From positions 10,478,001 through 10,542,000 of the forward strand of contig CAJFCV020000006.1 in assembly GCA_904066235.2 (NCBI GenBank): DNA of 64,000 nucleotides, read 5' to 3'. Made by a program: the position numbers and the translations under genes. The notes beneath the pieces were generated by a model, which was given only the letters and a program-made list of their open reading frames with translations, ran no database searches and was not told the DNA's origin. Numbering within the stretch: position 1 is the stretch's first letter; each line of letters begins with the position of its first letter. The stretch is from Bursaphelenchus xylophilus. Its lineage: Eukaryota > Nematoda > Chromadorea > Rhabditida > Aphelenchoididae. Shown here in pieces: positions 9,801-21,900 of the stretch.

Positions 9801-12800
9801 TCATTCCATCGGCTCTGGGATAATGTTCTTCAAGTTGGAAGGGTTGATATGAATTTCCATATGGCGTTTCTTGATGGGAGAGCGAAGCTGGAGGTCTTCA
9901 GAGGCCTGACGGACATGTCGGACAGGACGGTTGGCTGGAGAAGAAAGCGAAATTTGAGTTTTTTAAAAATTGGTCAAGAAAGGGATGGATAAGGTCGAAA
10001 AATCTCAATTTTTCGAAATATTCAGATGTTTTCTTTTACAATTAATAATTTATCAGTACTTTTGAACAAATTTTCTTTATATTCCGGAAAGAAATTCGCC
10101 TTTTATTAGTCAATTTGGTCAAACATTTCCAAAATTCGACAAAAAAACTCTTAAATTTTGGAAAAATCCGAGTTTTTACGGTAAAAAAGTCTCTAAAATT
10201 TATATCTCATTATTTCAGAAGAAATATTCTTCAATTTCCTACCATTTCCAACACCTTTTTCTATCCAAAACCACCAAAAAAAACAAAAATTTTTTATACT
10301 AAACTATATCACCTATCATGGATAATATCCATCACTTCCTGTCCAATTTTCAGGCCAATTCCAAAGCAAAACATAATTCAAGCCAACATAAAATCAAAAT
10401 CAATGTGGGAAAACACACAACTCCTTCAAAAAATCGCAAAAAATTTGTTGTAAATTATGTTTTTAAACTTTAAAAAGTTTAAATAAAAAATCGGAAAAAA
10501 ATTTTGGTTCACCCTAATACCTTACCCTTCCTTTTCATGTTGTGAAACGAGCTTCCTGGGACATTTTCGGCTTCTTTTCGGAGCCGGGACAACCTCTCCG
10601 CCACCAGGTCATCCTCCACTGGCTCTTCGCGCGCTTCTTTGTGTTTTCTTTTCGAATTTCCGGGCGATTTCGACCGTCGGCCGCCTTTTCGTTTCGGGCT
10701 GGGGCTTCGGCCGCGGTGTCGTCTCTCATCGCGCGGGAGATATCCACGAGAAGACGAGATTCTTATGGGGCTCAGCGTGAGGGATCTGGACCTTCTTCGT
10801 CGTCTTTCGGGGCTTCGTCGGCTTCGATGATGGCCTCTGGACGGGCTTCTGGAGCGGTTATGGCGATGACGACCGCTGCTGCAATGTGAGGAGGCCTCGG
10901 ATTCTTGATCCTGAAAAACGGGAAATTTTATAAGGGAGACATTTTATACGAAAAAAATTAAAAAATCCAAAAATTCGATTCGATTAAAAAATGAAATTTC
11001 GGCCAAAAATTCAGCCAAAAAATCACCAAAAAGTTTATAAAAATTAAATTTTCGCCATAAAAATCACACCTTATCCCATAAATTTCCCAAAAATACCCAA
11101 AAAAAAGTCGTTTTTTCACAAGGAAAGTACTTCTATGTGGTATGGAGTTACAGGTCGAGTCATATATCAAAAAATTCGTAAATTTTTTCTGATTCAGAAT
11201 ATGTAAAAATTAGCTGCCCAATTTTGGTTTGTAAGGGCGAAAAAATCCTCAGAACTTTTCTCGCAAGAGCACGCAAAAGCCACTTTTAACCAAGTTTTTA
11301 ACAATTCAAAAGTTTTGTTTTGAGCTCAAGTAAGCCCTGGTATCTTGACAAGCCTTAAAATACAGTGGGGGACCTGACCTAGTGGCAAAAAACGTAACAT
11401 TTTGCATCCAGGAAGCATCAAAAATGTGGCAAAATACCTCCCTCTCCAAGCGGAAAAAAACTCAGATTTCAAAAGCGCGCCAGTTCTTTTTGTGAGGAAA
11501 AACAAGCGCCCTTCAAAACGAAGTTTTTTCACTTGGAGAGGGAAGCATTTTGCCACATTTTTGGTACTTCTCGGATGTAAAATGGTACATTTCTTGCCAC
11601 TAGGTCAGGTCCCCCACTGTATTTTAAGGCTTGTCAAGGTGCCAGGGCTCACTTGAGCTCAAAATAAAGTTTCTGATTTGGTAAAAACTTGGTCAAAAGT
11701 GGCTTTTGCGTGGTGTTTCGAGACAAGTTCTGAGGATTTTTCACCATTACAAACCAAAATTGGGCAGCTAATTTTTACATATTCTGAATCAGAAAAATTT
11801 TGCAATTTTTTTGATACATGTCTCGACCTGTAACTCCACACTCCATAGAAGTACTTTCCTTGTAATAAGGGAGACATTTTATACGAAAAAAATAAAAACC
11901 AAAAATTCGATGAAAAAATGAAATTTGGGCAAAAAATTCTGCAAAAAATCACCAAGAAGTTTGCAAAATTGAATTTTCGCCATAGAAATTCCACTTTATC
12001 CCATAAATTTCCCAAAAATACCCAAAAAAAATTGTTTTTCTCCAAAAAAATCGCAAAAACCCCACCGATGCATAGATCATATGGGCGTCTGCGGGCTCGA
12101 AAACTCGTCTCTGAGGGGCTACCAAATTCCCTCCGCTGAGGGGCGGGGTTCGTCCGTACAAAAACGGTCGTCCAGTGTGTTGCACCGGCGGAAAATTTCC
12201 AATCTCTTCTTGATATGGGACATCTTCTGCGTAGACCACATTCTCGGCATTTCCTTCGATTGGGATGTCCTCTTCGTACACCACGTCGGGCATTTCCATC
12301 TCTTCGTTGGCTTCTTTTTTGATGATTTTCGGGCGATGTTGGACTTGGCCTGCGGGTCGGATAATGTAGTTTGGAGGCTGATCCGAGCTGGTAGGGCCTC
12401 TTTGTGCTCCAGTCGAGGCCTGGAATCCATTCGGGCCATATTGTTCAATTCCGGGACCATTTTCGATATTATACATGGCATCAGATGTCTGACCGTCAAA
12501 ACCCTCCGCACCTGGTTGATTTCGGGATTCACATCGAGATCCTGCCGCCGATGATGTCCATTGATCCACTTGTTCGAAATCCGCGGCACAAAATCGCAGA
12601 TTCTCGGGGATGTTTTCGGCGGAAAGTGGGCGTGGCCTTTTTCCGGCGGCCGAGATCGCGAAATTGCTCGGAGATTCGCCCACATCCAGCTCCATATCAC
12701 CATAACCCGGCAGATTAGGATACTGTTCGTCGGGGCTCTGAGTTCTGGCCCTCTCTTCGGCAATTCTCTTCGCTTTTTCCAGGGCCAAGTACAAGTTTGT

Positions 12801-15081
12801 GGTGTCCACATGCGTCGACGGTGGGCGCTCTTCATTTGTGGGGGTATTTGAGCCACTCGTGGAGACTGGGCTCTCCACGAATCCATCATTTTCCTCCTCT
12901 TCTGGCGGATTTTGATTTTCAGCCGAAATCGGCCGCTCCTCGAAATTGGGCGGATTTCGCGAGAAATTCTGGGGATTTGGGGCCGCTTGAGGCGGTGGGA
13001 GATCGTCGACCAGTCGATTACGCTCTTCCAGGATTTCTTGTTTGATTTTTTTGAGCTGGGAGGGAGGTTGGACTTGAGGTTGTGGAACATGGGCTAAAAT
13101 TGAAAATATTTCAAGAATTTCCCAAAAAAAGAGGGAACTAGGACGATGGCGGGAAAAAGAAAAGTATTACAGGAAAAGGACATTGGAATTGATTTTGTGG
13201 CCTTTTTTCGAAGTTGGACGATTGGGGAAACCGAAAAGTATTATTTTTCTTCGATGCAAGTGTCGAAATTAGGATAATCGAGGCTGCTGATTTCGAAAAT
13301 GACATTCATTTTTTTTGATCGTTGTAAAGTAGTAATTTTTTGATTTTTTTTCATGAATACTTGATTTGGGGGTTTTCGATGGTGCTGCTTTCAAATCAGA
13401 AAAAAATGAATAAGATTTTCGAAATCAGCAAGGTCGAAACCCCCCAAATCGAGTATTTATAAAAAAAAATCAAGAAAATTATTACTTTACAGTACTGCTT
13501 AAAGGAAAATTAAGGATCAAAAAATGAATGTCATTTTCGAAATTAGCACCATCGATTATCCTAATTTCGACACTTGCATCGAAGAAAAATAATACTTTTC
13601 GGTTTCCCCAATACGAAAAAAAGACCTCAAAATCAATTCCAATCTCCTTTTCCTACCTTCGTGATGTTCTTTGACCAATTCGGCGACTTTTCGGGGCGGA
13701 ACATTCAACAATTTTGAGACATGTAAAAGTACATCTCCAGTAATATTTCGAACGTCCATTCTGAACAACCGATCCAACGAATTCTGTCCTTCTTGTGAGA
13801 AGTGGGACTTTGTGGCTACTACTTCCTCCTGATACTCGCATTGCTCATTCAGGACCTCTTGTTTGACTTGTTTCAGCGTTTGAATGCTTTGATGACCTTG
13901 ATATTCCGATGGATCTGAAGTGTGGGGAGCGTCTTCATTTTGGCCCACAACCTCTTCATGATGAACCACATGACTCACGCTCTCTTCCGCATCCATATTC
14001 AGCTCCATATTCATCGGATTCACATGATTTTCGGACATTTCGTTTATATTATCCATGATCGAAACCGGTTGATTTTCACTGTTCTCAGCCAAATTTCGAA
14101 GTCTCTCTTCTTCTAATCGTCGGGTTTCAGCTCGGTTGTACTTCACAACGTCCTTTGATATCGTATCCAACATATTTTCCAAGGTTTTCACCTGATCGCT
14201 CATGGATAATATCGGCTCCCCAATTATATTGGCTTCCTGTTGGATTAACGTCGACAGGGATTGCTTGACAATAGCTATGGGGTCATCGTGATTCGGGAGA
14301 ACCTTTCGAATATCCTAAAAATTTGGGGGATAATAAGAATTTTTTTCAAAAGGTACCTAAAATAATATTTTTGCGTTTTCCCCACATCAATAGCTCTTAA
14401 ATTTCCAAAAATTTTATTTTAACATGTTCTGTAGTCCTTAATGTTACTGCAACATTAAGATTTTTACTCTTTTTCTATGTATTTTTAACATTTTTTTCTT
14501 CCTCTTTATTACCTAGTACAACGTCGGAAAAAAACATCCCATAATAAAAAATTTCGAACCCTCCAGCTTCAAATTCATTCTTAAAAATTGTCTCATACCT
14601 TGCTGAAGACATTCTTGTTGAGTTCCATCAGTCCAGTGGCTCCATGATTTCGCACGGCGTGTCTTTGTAACCCATCTAGGTCGGGATCCGTGTAGACGCA
14701 ATCAAAAATCGGGCACAGGCAAGTCTCCTGAACGACTTATCATTACATAAATCATCTCAACAGTTCACTTATGACCTAAACTTGCAAGAAACAATAGAAA
14801 ACAAAAAAAAAATTTACCACCATTTTGTTGTGCACAACTTTTTCGTGGATCTTCAACAGCTGATGCGAGTGGAATTTTTTATCGCAATTCGAGCATTCAG
14901 CCGGCCGATACGTGGTGTGACTGTAGATTAGATGAGGTCTGACGGTGTTCTGACGAACTTCAATGCCACATCCGTTCCATTTGCAGGTCTTTTCCACGCA
15001 ATGTTGCTCATCAAGATGGTAATGGAGCTCCTCGAATTTGACTTCTTTTCCGCAATCTGCCCATTGGCATGTCAGGGACAT
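9801..15081 (-). CDS. C2H2 zinc-finger protein 1 with acidic middle and arginine/serine-rich tail
   Basis: Six exons (15081-14818, 14727-14599, 14314-13657, 13093-12066, 10910-10526, 9934-9801) join in frame to about 865 residues. Exon 1 has three C2H2 fingers: CQWADC, CKWNGC and C..CDKKFHSHQLLKIHEKVVH. Exon 2 has a fourth, CPIFDC with a later H.VRNH. The middle is acidic and Gln/Asn-rich, with two KQE or KKE charge patches (VKQEVLNEQ, IKQEILEER, IIKKEANEE) of the kind seen around SUMO sites. Exon 5 is an SR-type segment (HNRSRSPSRGHHRSRRSPER). The gene is probably nuclear and nucleic-acid binding; its target is unknown. The ATG follows TTTTTAG by two bases, a typical trans-splice start. It is a clear paralogue of the gene at 18945-23391. 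Introns 3 and 4 carry large fold-back elements. Confidence 0.83.
11117..11864. mobile_element. Fold-back element, long inverted arms, with nested mariner-type MITE
   Basis: This is the same family as 6965-7541 (ACAAGGAAAGTACTTCTATG at the left, complement at the right). The arms extend about 245 bases inward, to CTTGACAAGCCTTAAAATA on the left and its complement on the right, and enclose a second element at 11363-11619. No coding frame for a transposase is seen. Confidence 0.82.
11363..11619. mobile_element. 257-bp Tc1/mariner-type MITE flanked by TA
   Basis: The terminal inverted repeats start CAGTGGGGGACCTGACCTAG and continue through TGGCAAAAAACGTA with few differences. A TA dinucleotide lies directly outside each end, as expected for Tc1/mariner insertion. 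The centre is a further imperfect inverted repeat. Diverged relatives of the ends occur near 36640 and 37260. Confidence 0.85.
13160..13655. mobile_element. Fold-back element filling intron 3 of zinc-finger gene 1
   Basis: The left arm (about 13160-13345) and right arm (about 13445-13653) are complementary over nearly 190 bases, including CCGAAAAGTATTATTTTTCT and its complement. A smaller palindrome around TTGGGGGGTTTCGA sits in the loop. The right arm reaches to within a few bases of the exon 3 donor. Confidence 0.85.
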
Positions 15082-15473
15082 GTCTAAAAATAGATAATGA
15101 AAAGATCAGAAGCCCATCGGCACATTAATTTCGACTTTGGATCAAAAAATTATATTACACTAGGCTAGACGAAAAAATTTCGCGTTTTCATGTCAAATAC
15201 AACAACGTCCTCAACCGAATCATATCTAAAAAAGCAAAAGCAACCTTCTGTCTTCTCTTGAAAAACATTTCCTGCCCCAATTTTTATATTACACTAGGCA
15301 AAAATAGAAAAATTTCGAATTTGAACCCCAAGTACAACAACATAAGCCCAAAATTAATTTTAAAACTTAAAATATACCCTCTGATTTTCTTCACAAACTT
15401 TTTCTCATCCTCTGATCCTCTGTCATCCATAATTACTTTCAAAATCACATTTTTCCATCAAATCGCCTACTAC
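15082..15473. other. 5' flank of zinc-finger gene 1
   Basis: This 392-base stretch has no coding signal. It holds two close copies of TTATATTACACTAGGC (15150 and 15284) and a complementary variant ending at 15480. It probably contains the promoter and outron of zinc-finger gene 1. Confidence 0.45.
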
Positions 15474-16309
15474 AATATAAGTCTGGTGTATTACATCTGT
15501 AAAAATTTTTTTGGAAATTCTCTCGGATTTCGCCGCCATAAAAAGCGACGGCAGATTTGATAAACCTGCCGTCACTTTCGCCGGCACCAAAATTTACCGA
15601 CGGCAAAAATGAAAAACTCGCCGGCTTATTTTTTTTTTAAGCAGGCAGGTTTTGGAGTTCGCCGAAGCCCACTTTTTTTTGCTGGCAAGAATCGAGTTGT
15701 GCCGGCACTTTTAGCTGGCTCCGCCCCCACTTTCGGCGGGCCAATCAATGAGTTTTTTGGTTTTTGCTCGCGAAGAGCGGATTTTCTCGCGAAAAACGGG
15801 GTTTCTTCGCGCATTTTTTCGCGAATTTCTTCGCGAAGAGCGGATTTTCTAGCGAAAAAAGGGATTTTTGTCAGAATTTGACGGCGAAAAGTTTAAATTT
15901 TGTATTAGATCATCAGGAATCGCATAAACACAGGAAATTTTGCAGTTTGCACTATGTAGTTGTTTTGCTTTTTGCACCAGTTATCGGATTTTATAGGTTT
16001 TCAGCGGTATCCGCAACGAACAAACTCGTACCAGACAACTCTTATCCGCTGTGTTCGACCTCTACGAACCCAACCATCAATAAAGGTATTCTAGTTAGTG
16101 TGAAGCGAACACACTAGTTAATCAAGACTAAATGTTATTTTTCATTCGTTTATTGGAGTATTTTGGCAAGGAAAAGGACAGAAATTTAGTGTATCCGGTT
16201 AACCTCGGCCGGCGCTGCTGAAGAACGATTTAACATTTTGTGGAATAACCGGGAGTCCCACCGATTGTCCAGTATTGCTTGCCTGCGAGCTAGTGGAGGC
16301 TTCATGAGT

Positions 16310-16690
16310 TGGGCGGCTGGTCCGGAACCCACTCAAGCTTGGAGTAGAGCATCACCACTATATTAGTCTGAAATAAAACTTATACAACATTACAAACCCA
16401 TTGTGCGGTTCTAAGATGACCAAGCTTACATCGAAGTTTTTCACATCTCCATCATCAAACAATTTTTGGTCCAGCGGAATTTGACCATGAAATCCGGAAG
16501 AATGAACGGCTAAAACAACACTGAAAAGGACGCAGTTCACTTACCGCTGTAGATTCGAAACTTCTGGGCATCCTATCCTCACGACAATCTTTGTTCAGAA
16601 TATCCAGGGCGGTCAACCGGGAATGCAATCTAACCATTTTCTGTGGACGTCCACCTCCAGAAGATCCACCGATTGTGCCGAAACTGCAAC
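16310..16690 (-). pseudogene. Minus-strand gene fragment inside the inverted-repeat element
   Basis: A TTGCAG acceptor near 16690 opens a frame with GTIGGSSGGGRPQK, then HSRLTALDILNKDC, ending at a GTAAGT donor near 16544. A further exon reads VHSSGFHGQIPLDQKLFDDG, has a GTAAGC donor and joins TNIVVMLYSKLEWVPDQ plus a stop. The first junction does not keep frame, so the fragment is probably decayed. I recognise no family. Confidence 0.35.
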
Positions 16691-16904
16691 GGAAAATTGG
16701 GATAAAAGGACACGGAACAATCTAGAAGAAAAAAAACTTTCGATTGACATTTCGCAACAACGAAATGTCAATATCGATAAAAAGGATTGACGTGCGGAAG
16801 CCTATTTTTGTTTTTGATTTCGTAAAAAAATGCGAAGTTTCACGTTCACCTTTTCGTTGCGCGGTGGTTTTTATTATTTGACGTGGATGAATCCCACCTG
16901 CTTA

Positions 16905-17194
16905 TGGAGAACTGGATAACTCCGAGCCTGAGGATGAACAATTCATCAAACTCTTGAAGAAATGCCGCAATGATGGAAAAATGAAACGCTGGATGAAGAG
17001 GAAAACGAAGCGTGAAGATCCATTACTTTCCAAACCAACCGGAATTGCCTGCAGGTAAGATCTTTGGACGACCAGACTCTTTAGGATGTATGTTTTATTT
17101 CATGTTTCTCGTTGATTTCAGAGTGTATAAACCATCCACCGATTCGCAAAGTGCGCATCGGTCACGTAAAAAGTTGCCCGACGCTGTCCCGTGA
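16905..17194 (+). pseudogene. Plus-strand gene fragment inside the inverted-repeat element
   Basis: An acidic-to-basic stretch reads GELDNSEPEDEQFIKLLKKC, then RNDGKMKRWMKRKTKRED. A GTAAGA donor at about 17056 joins in frame to a TTTCAG acceptor and VYKPSTDSQSAHRSRKKLP before a stop. No start or family is evident. The splice signals suggest it was taken from a host gene. Confidence 0.3.
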
Positions 17195-18944
17195 AACAAA
17201 ATCTCCGAAGTGAACAACATAATTAGTTTCGATACCGGATGTTCACGACTCCCTTCATGGTTCAAGAAAAAGCCGTTGAAGAGTACTATGCACTGGATGG
17301 AAATCACAGGTTGAAAACAATATTGTATGTAACCGGGAATATTAGTTATGTTTTCTTTTAGGTTGGGTTATAGGAACCAGAAATTTGGCCTCTCATCAGT
17401 ACCGTGTATTCTTTAATTATGGATGGTTGGAATGGCCTAAAGCAAAAATTAACAGCCATGTAGCAAAACAGCCAGGAAGTACCAAAAATGGAAAGCCGCA
17501 TGAAGGCTGAGAAGGTTCCATTCATTCTACATGGACGCGAAGGAGTTTACTTCATTGGGTTCGGGCGTGGGATAAATAAACGTTTTTTTACAATCCATTC
17601 GGATGTTGTAGTAGGCGAAATCCATTTTTTTGTCCTGTTTTAAATTTCGAATTCCGATGCACATCAAATCAATTTGGCTTTTCGTCTTTTAGCTTTTCGC
17701 AGCACCTGCGAAAAAATATTTTTTTTCGCTTTCAACCTTTTTGTTGACGTTTATAGTCAGAATTTGACAAAAAAGGCAAATTTTTCCCCAAACCATACTA
17801 AAATAATGCTTTCCAACAATTGGCGATACTTTTCAACGAATTCTAACGAGAGATGGCCATCTTAGATGCCCAAAAAACTTATTTTTTATCAATATTGCGA
17901 AGAGTAAGATCATTTCCTCTCTTTATGCGATCTAAAACACAATTAAAACGTTTCGCCGTCAAATTCTGACAAAAATCCCTTTTTTCGCGAAGAAATCCCG
18001 CTCTTCGCGAAGAAATGCGCGAAGAAACTCCGTTTTTCGCGCGAAAATCCCGCTCTTCGCGAGCAAAAACCAAAAAGCTCATTGATTGGCCCGCCGAAAG
18101 TGGGGGCGGAGCCAGCTAAAAGTGCCGGCACAACTCGATTCTTGCCAGCAAAAAAAAGTGGGCTTCGGCGAACTCCAAAACCTGCCGGCTTAAAAAAAAA
18201 AAGTGACGGCGACTTTTTTTTTTGCACCGAAAAAACGGCGTTCTGGCAGATTTCGGATCTCGCCGGCTGAAAATTGACGGCAAAATGAAGAATCTGAAAA
18301 CTGACAAAAATGGCGGCGAAATCCGAGAGAATTTCCAAAAAAATTTTTACAGATGTAATACACCAGACTTATATAAAAAATTTCAAATAATTTTTCGGAA
18401 ATCAACCCAATGAAAACAAAAACACTTCCTCTGCCATATCATAGCACGATTATCATTTATTAAGACACAAGGCACAAATTGGCCATGAAATCCTTGAGAT
18501 GTTATGTGATATTGAGATTAATATTGCAATGGCACGGACATGAAAAAAAAATAAAAAAAAAACAATCAAAAACAAAAGCCATATATTATAATAGCACCAG
18601 AAATTAGAGAGGACCACAAGAATCTGCATTTTTCGACAAAAAAAAAATAAAAAGATACAAAAATGATGCGTAATCGCAGAAAAGTCGAAAAAATCAGATC
18701 GTTTCCGAAGCCGAAAACAATGAACAAGGCCGGTTCGGGGAGGACAGATCATCTAGACTATATACAACATTAATTTGGGTGGACAAACTCGACATTTCGA
18801 GGGAAATTTAGGAAAAAACAAAAATTTTCCCATCTCATGCCTACTGTAATATGAAATTTGATAGAAATTCGAAAAATATTTGGTAAATGAGATAGACGAT
18901 ACAAAATTAAAAGTGATGATAGAGTTGTTAGAGCTGTACATGGG

Positions 18945-21900
18945 TCAAAATCGTCCGTGAGGCCTTCGAGGGTCCTTTAAAGTTGGATTCACTTTAATCG
19001 GGATATTCGGAAGGAATGGTCTGGACGGGGGCCTTCGCTGGAGATGACGGCCGTATTCCTGAAAATTTTTTTATCATCTTGGATCCATTAACTCATAGTC
19101 TGAACGAACACAGCTTATATAACCTTTATCTTGCTCAAAATTTTATATTATACTAGGAATCTCTAGTATAATATAAAATCGCAAGTCATGCCCATCGATT
19201 TTCTTCAAAATTCACATACACCCCCGAAATAGGCCACAAACCAATCCCTGAAAATCTTAGCTCACAATTTGCACCCAATTATAAAGCAACGAAGAAAAAA
19301 GCAAACTTTTTCCGAGAGAGCACGCAAAATGAGGAGGGTCGGCCAGACAAAAAAAATTTTCGGCTCTGTCCTCGCGAATTTCGCATGGAAAAAATTGATT
19401 TCCTGCAAACTCGCTAAGAAAGAGGCGAAAAACAAAAAAAACATTTTCGTCTGGCCGACTCTCCTAATTTTGTGTGCTATCTTGGAAAAAGATTGGTTTT
19501 AATCTCCGTTGCGGGTGCAAATAATGAGCTAAAATTTTCAGGGATTGATTTGTGACCTATTTCGGGGGTGTATGAGAATTTTGAAGAAAATCGAAGCTTC
19601 AAGTTTTTTCGTACCTTCCAATTCATTTTATATGATCTTTTGTCGGTGGCCACTCTAATCAGTCGGTACTTGGCCAATCTCTCCGTATTTGGTTGTTTTG
19701 GCGGTGGGGAGCATCGATTTTCATCCGATTTCGCGTCTTTTCCACCTGGCTCCGCCCCCTTTTGTTCATTCCCGCCTGACTCCGCCCCTTTTCTCTCTCT
19801 TCCACCTGACTCCGCCCCCTTTTCCACTGTGGGCGGAGTTAGCGGAGGTGGTGGCGGTGGTATCGTCAGCGGTTCTTCTATGATCTCCAGCGGCGGTAGA
19901 GAGTATTGAGGTGCTATTGGGGGGAAAAATCCGGGCGGGAAGCCTGGGGCGGGCGGCAAAAGATGGGTTACAATAGTTGTCGGGAACAAATCCGGAGGTG
20001 GTAGATTACAACTCGGCGTGGCCCACAGTGCTCGGACGAATGGATTAGACGGTGGGGAAGGTGGCTCTCTCGACGTTCCTGGACGCTCTGCGTCCTTGTT
20101 CTTGAAGGAATTTGCATTTTCGGCCGTCTCGCGGCCAGGCTTTCGAAGTTCCGAGCCTTTCAGGGGTTTCGGAGTGGCCAATCGGTTTCCAGCGCCATCA
20201 AATCTTAGAATTCGGTGTGTCGAAGGCTCCAATCTTCTATTTTCCGGGGTTCTTGTCCTCTTCGGATTTTCGGGAGACTTGGATCTTACTTTAGATGGTT
20301 TTCTATCCCATCTGGATCGTTTTTCCGGTGGTCGTCGCTCATCATCTCTTCCAAAATCGTCCTCTAGACTTCTCAATTCCTCTCGTCTTCGTTCAGGGTG
20401 CGGCGGCGACGAAACTGGCGATGAAAAAGTGGATGGCGGGGAAATTGCCGGAGGCAATTCCCATGCCATCGAAGCCGCCGACTTGGAAAATGAAGCCGCA
20501 TTTAGGCTTGTCGAAGCTTCCATTGACGGGGATGAGTTAGAAAATGCGTTTTCACCTTCCTTTTCCGCCTCTCTATCTAAAATAACATAACTTTATTCAA
20601 AGAATCGCAACAATTAACAATTTTTCCTTTTATTTACCATTCCAGTCGCCTAATTGTTGATCCAAAAGGTCCATTACGCCTCCATTGGGGCATGGGGCGT
20701 TTCGTTTTGGCTTGAAAATCGGCCTTTTCGGTCGATCAAAACTTCGTTTCTGCTCAATTCTTGGTCGATTTTCGGTGCGATCCGAGTTCTCCTTCAGGCT
20801 GCTCTCCGAGCTCGGGCTGAAAGTCGATGGGCTTTGTCGATTCGAGCCAAATTCATCAATATGTAGCTGATTTTGAGGCGGTGGACGGGATTGTTTCGCT
20901 GCCAGAGGGCTTCGGAAGTCATGATTGTTGATTGCCGCCGATCCAGCTTTGATTTTCGGGATTCTTTGGGTCAAATCGGCTTTTTTGTAGGCCTTAAAAT
21001 AAAAAAGGATCAAAAAGGATACATTAGCGTAGAAATTTATTAGACAAAATAATTTATATTAGACTAGAGATTGACAAATTTTTTAGATGAAAGACGTGAA
21101 GATAAGTGTGTTTCCAGCTGGGATATAAGTTAGATAGGCTACTGACCACGAGAGCGCTTCTTAAATCAGCGATTTTTGTTAAAAAACATGAGAAGTTTTC
21201 AAAAAAATCGAAAAAATCCAAAAATTTTCGTTTTTGACCAAATTTTTCTTATTAAACTTACGAAAGGAGCTGTTGGAATAGGTTTGTGATTGGATTTAGC
21301 TACTGTCTTCTCATGTTTTTTCCGTTTATTTTCCATTTCCTTTTGTTTTTCGGCTTCTTTTTTCCTCTCGACTTCCCTTTCTTCTTCGGCCGCTTTCTTC
21401 ACTTCGTCCGCTGCTTTCTTACCGGCCGCTAGCCTTGCCTTCTTCTCCTCGGATTCCTCTTTCTTGGGGCGACCGCGCTTTCTTTTCACCGGGGTTTCTC
21501 GGACTGGTGCTGAGGGCTCATTCGAGACCGGATTTTCGGCCGATTTCTGCTGAAAAAATCGAAATTCAGAGTTGAAAGCTTTCTCATCAGGCTTACAAAC
21601 AAACAGCAATGGTGTCACAACATCCACAGGGTAAGTTTTGATTCAACTTCGGGGTGATTTTCCAATTTTTTCACAAAAATTCCTCAAAAATTTCGATTTT
21701 TTGTTTTTTTTTTCAAAAAAACTAAAATTAAGCTAAAAACAGAAAGAAATAAACTAATCTAAAGCTGATCTACCACCTCTGCCACCTATTAGAACATAGA
21801 TCACCCAAGGGAAAACCCCAAAATCCATCAAAAATCCCAATTTTTGTTAGTACAGACACCGCACAGTGCAAAAAATAAAATCAAGCCGTATCTACCTCAT

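Larger units (their letters stand above)
10933..12040. repeat. 175-bp direct repeats flanking a fold-back element in intron 4
   Basis: The copies at 10933-11106 and 11867-12040 share GGGAGACATTTTATACGAAA, AATCACCAA.AAGTTT and CCCATAAATTTCCCAAAAAT. They sit immediately outside the element at 11117-11864 and read in the same direction. Ordinary target-site duplications are only a few bases, so a separate segment duplication or unequal exchange is needed. Confidence 0.8.
15474..18375. mobile_element. About 2.9-kb inverted-repeat element carrying gene-like fragments
   Basis: The ends are inverted copies about 450 bases long. The left begins ATAAGTCTGGTGTATTACAT and the right ends with its complement. 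Both arms are GC-rich near the tips (GCCGCCATAAAAAGCGACGG on the left) and contain multiples of CGCGAAGAAA. The inner 2 kb lacks a recognisable transposase and holds spliced-looking fragments in both directions (see next two entries). The left end interrupts or abuts a copy of the 16-bp word (GCCTACTACAATATAA). Confidence 0.75.

Noticed and set aside
12119..13090. A 323-codon basic minus-strand frame
   Set aside because: It is a shifted reading of zinc-finger gene 1 exon 4; only the other frame joins exons 3 and 5.
15434..15480. Reading the TAGGC in TTATATTACACTAGGC words as telomere (TTAGGC) remnants
   Set aside because: Only five bases agree and no tandem TTAGGC is present anywhere in the window.
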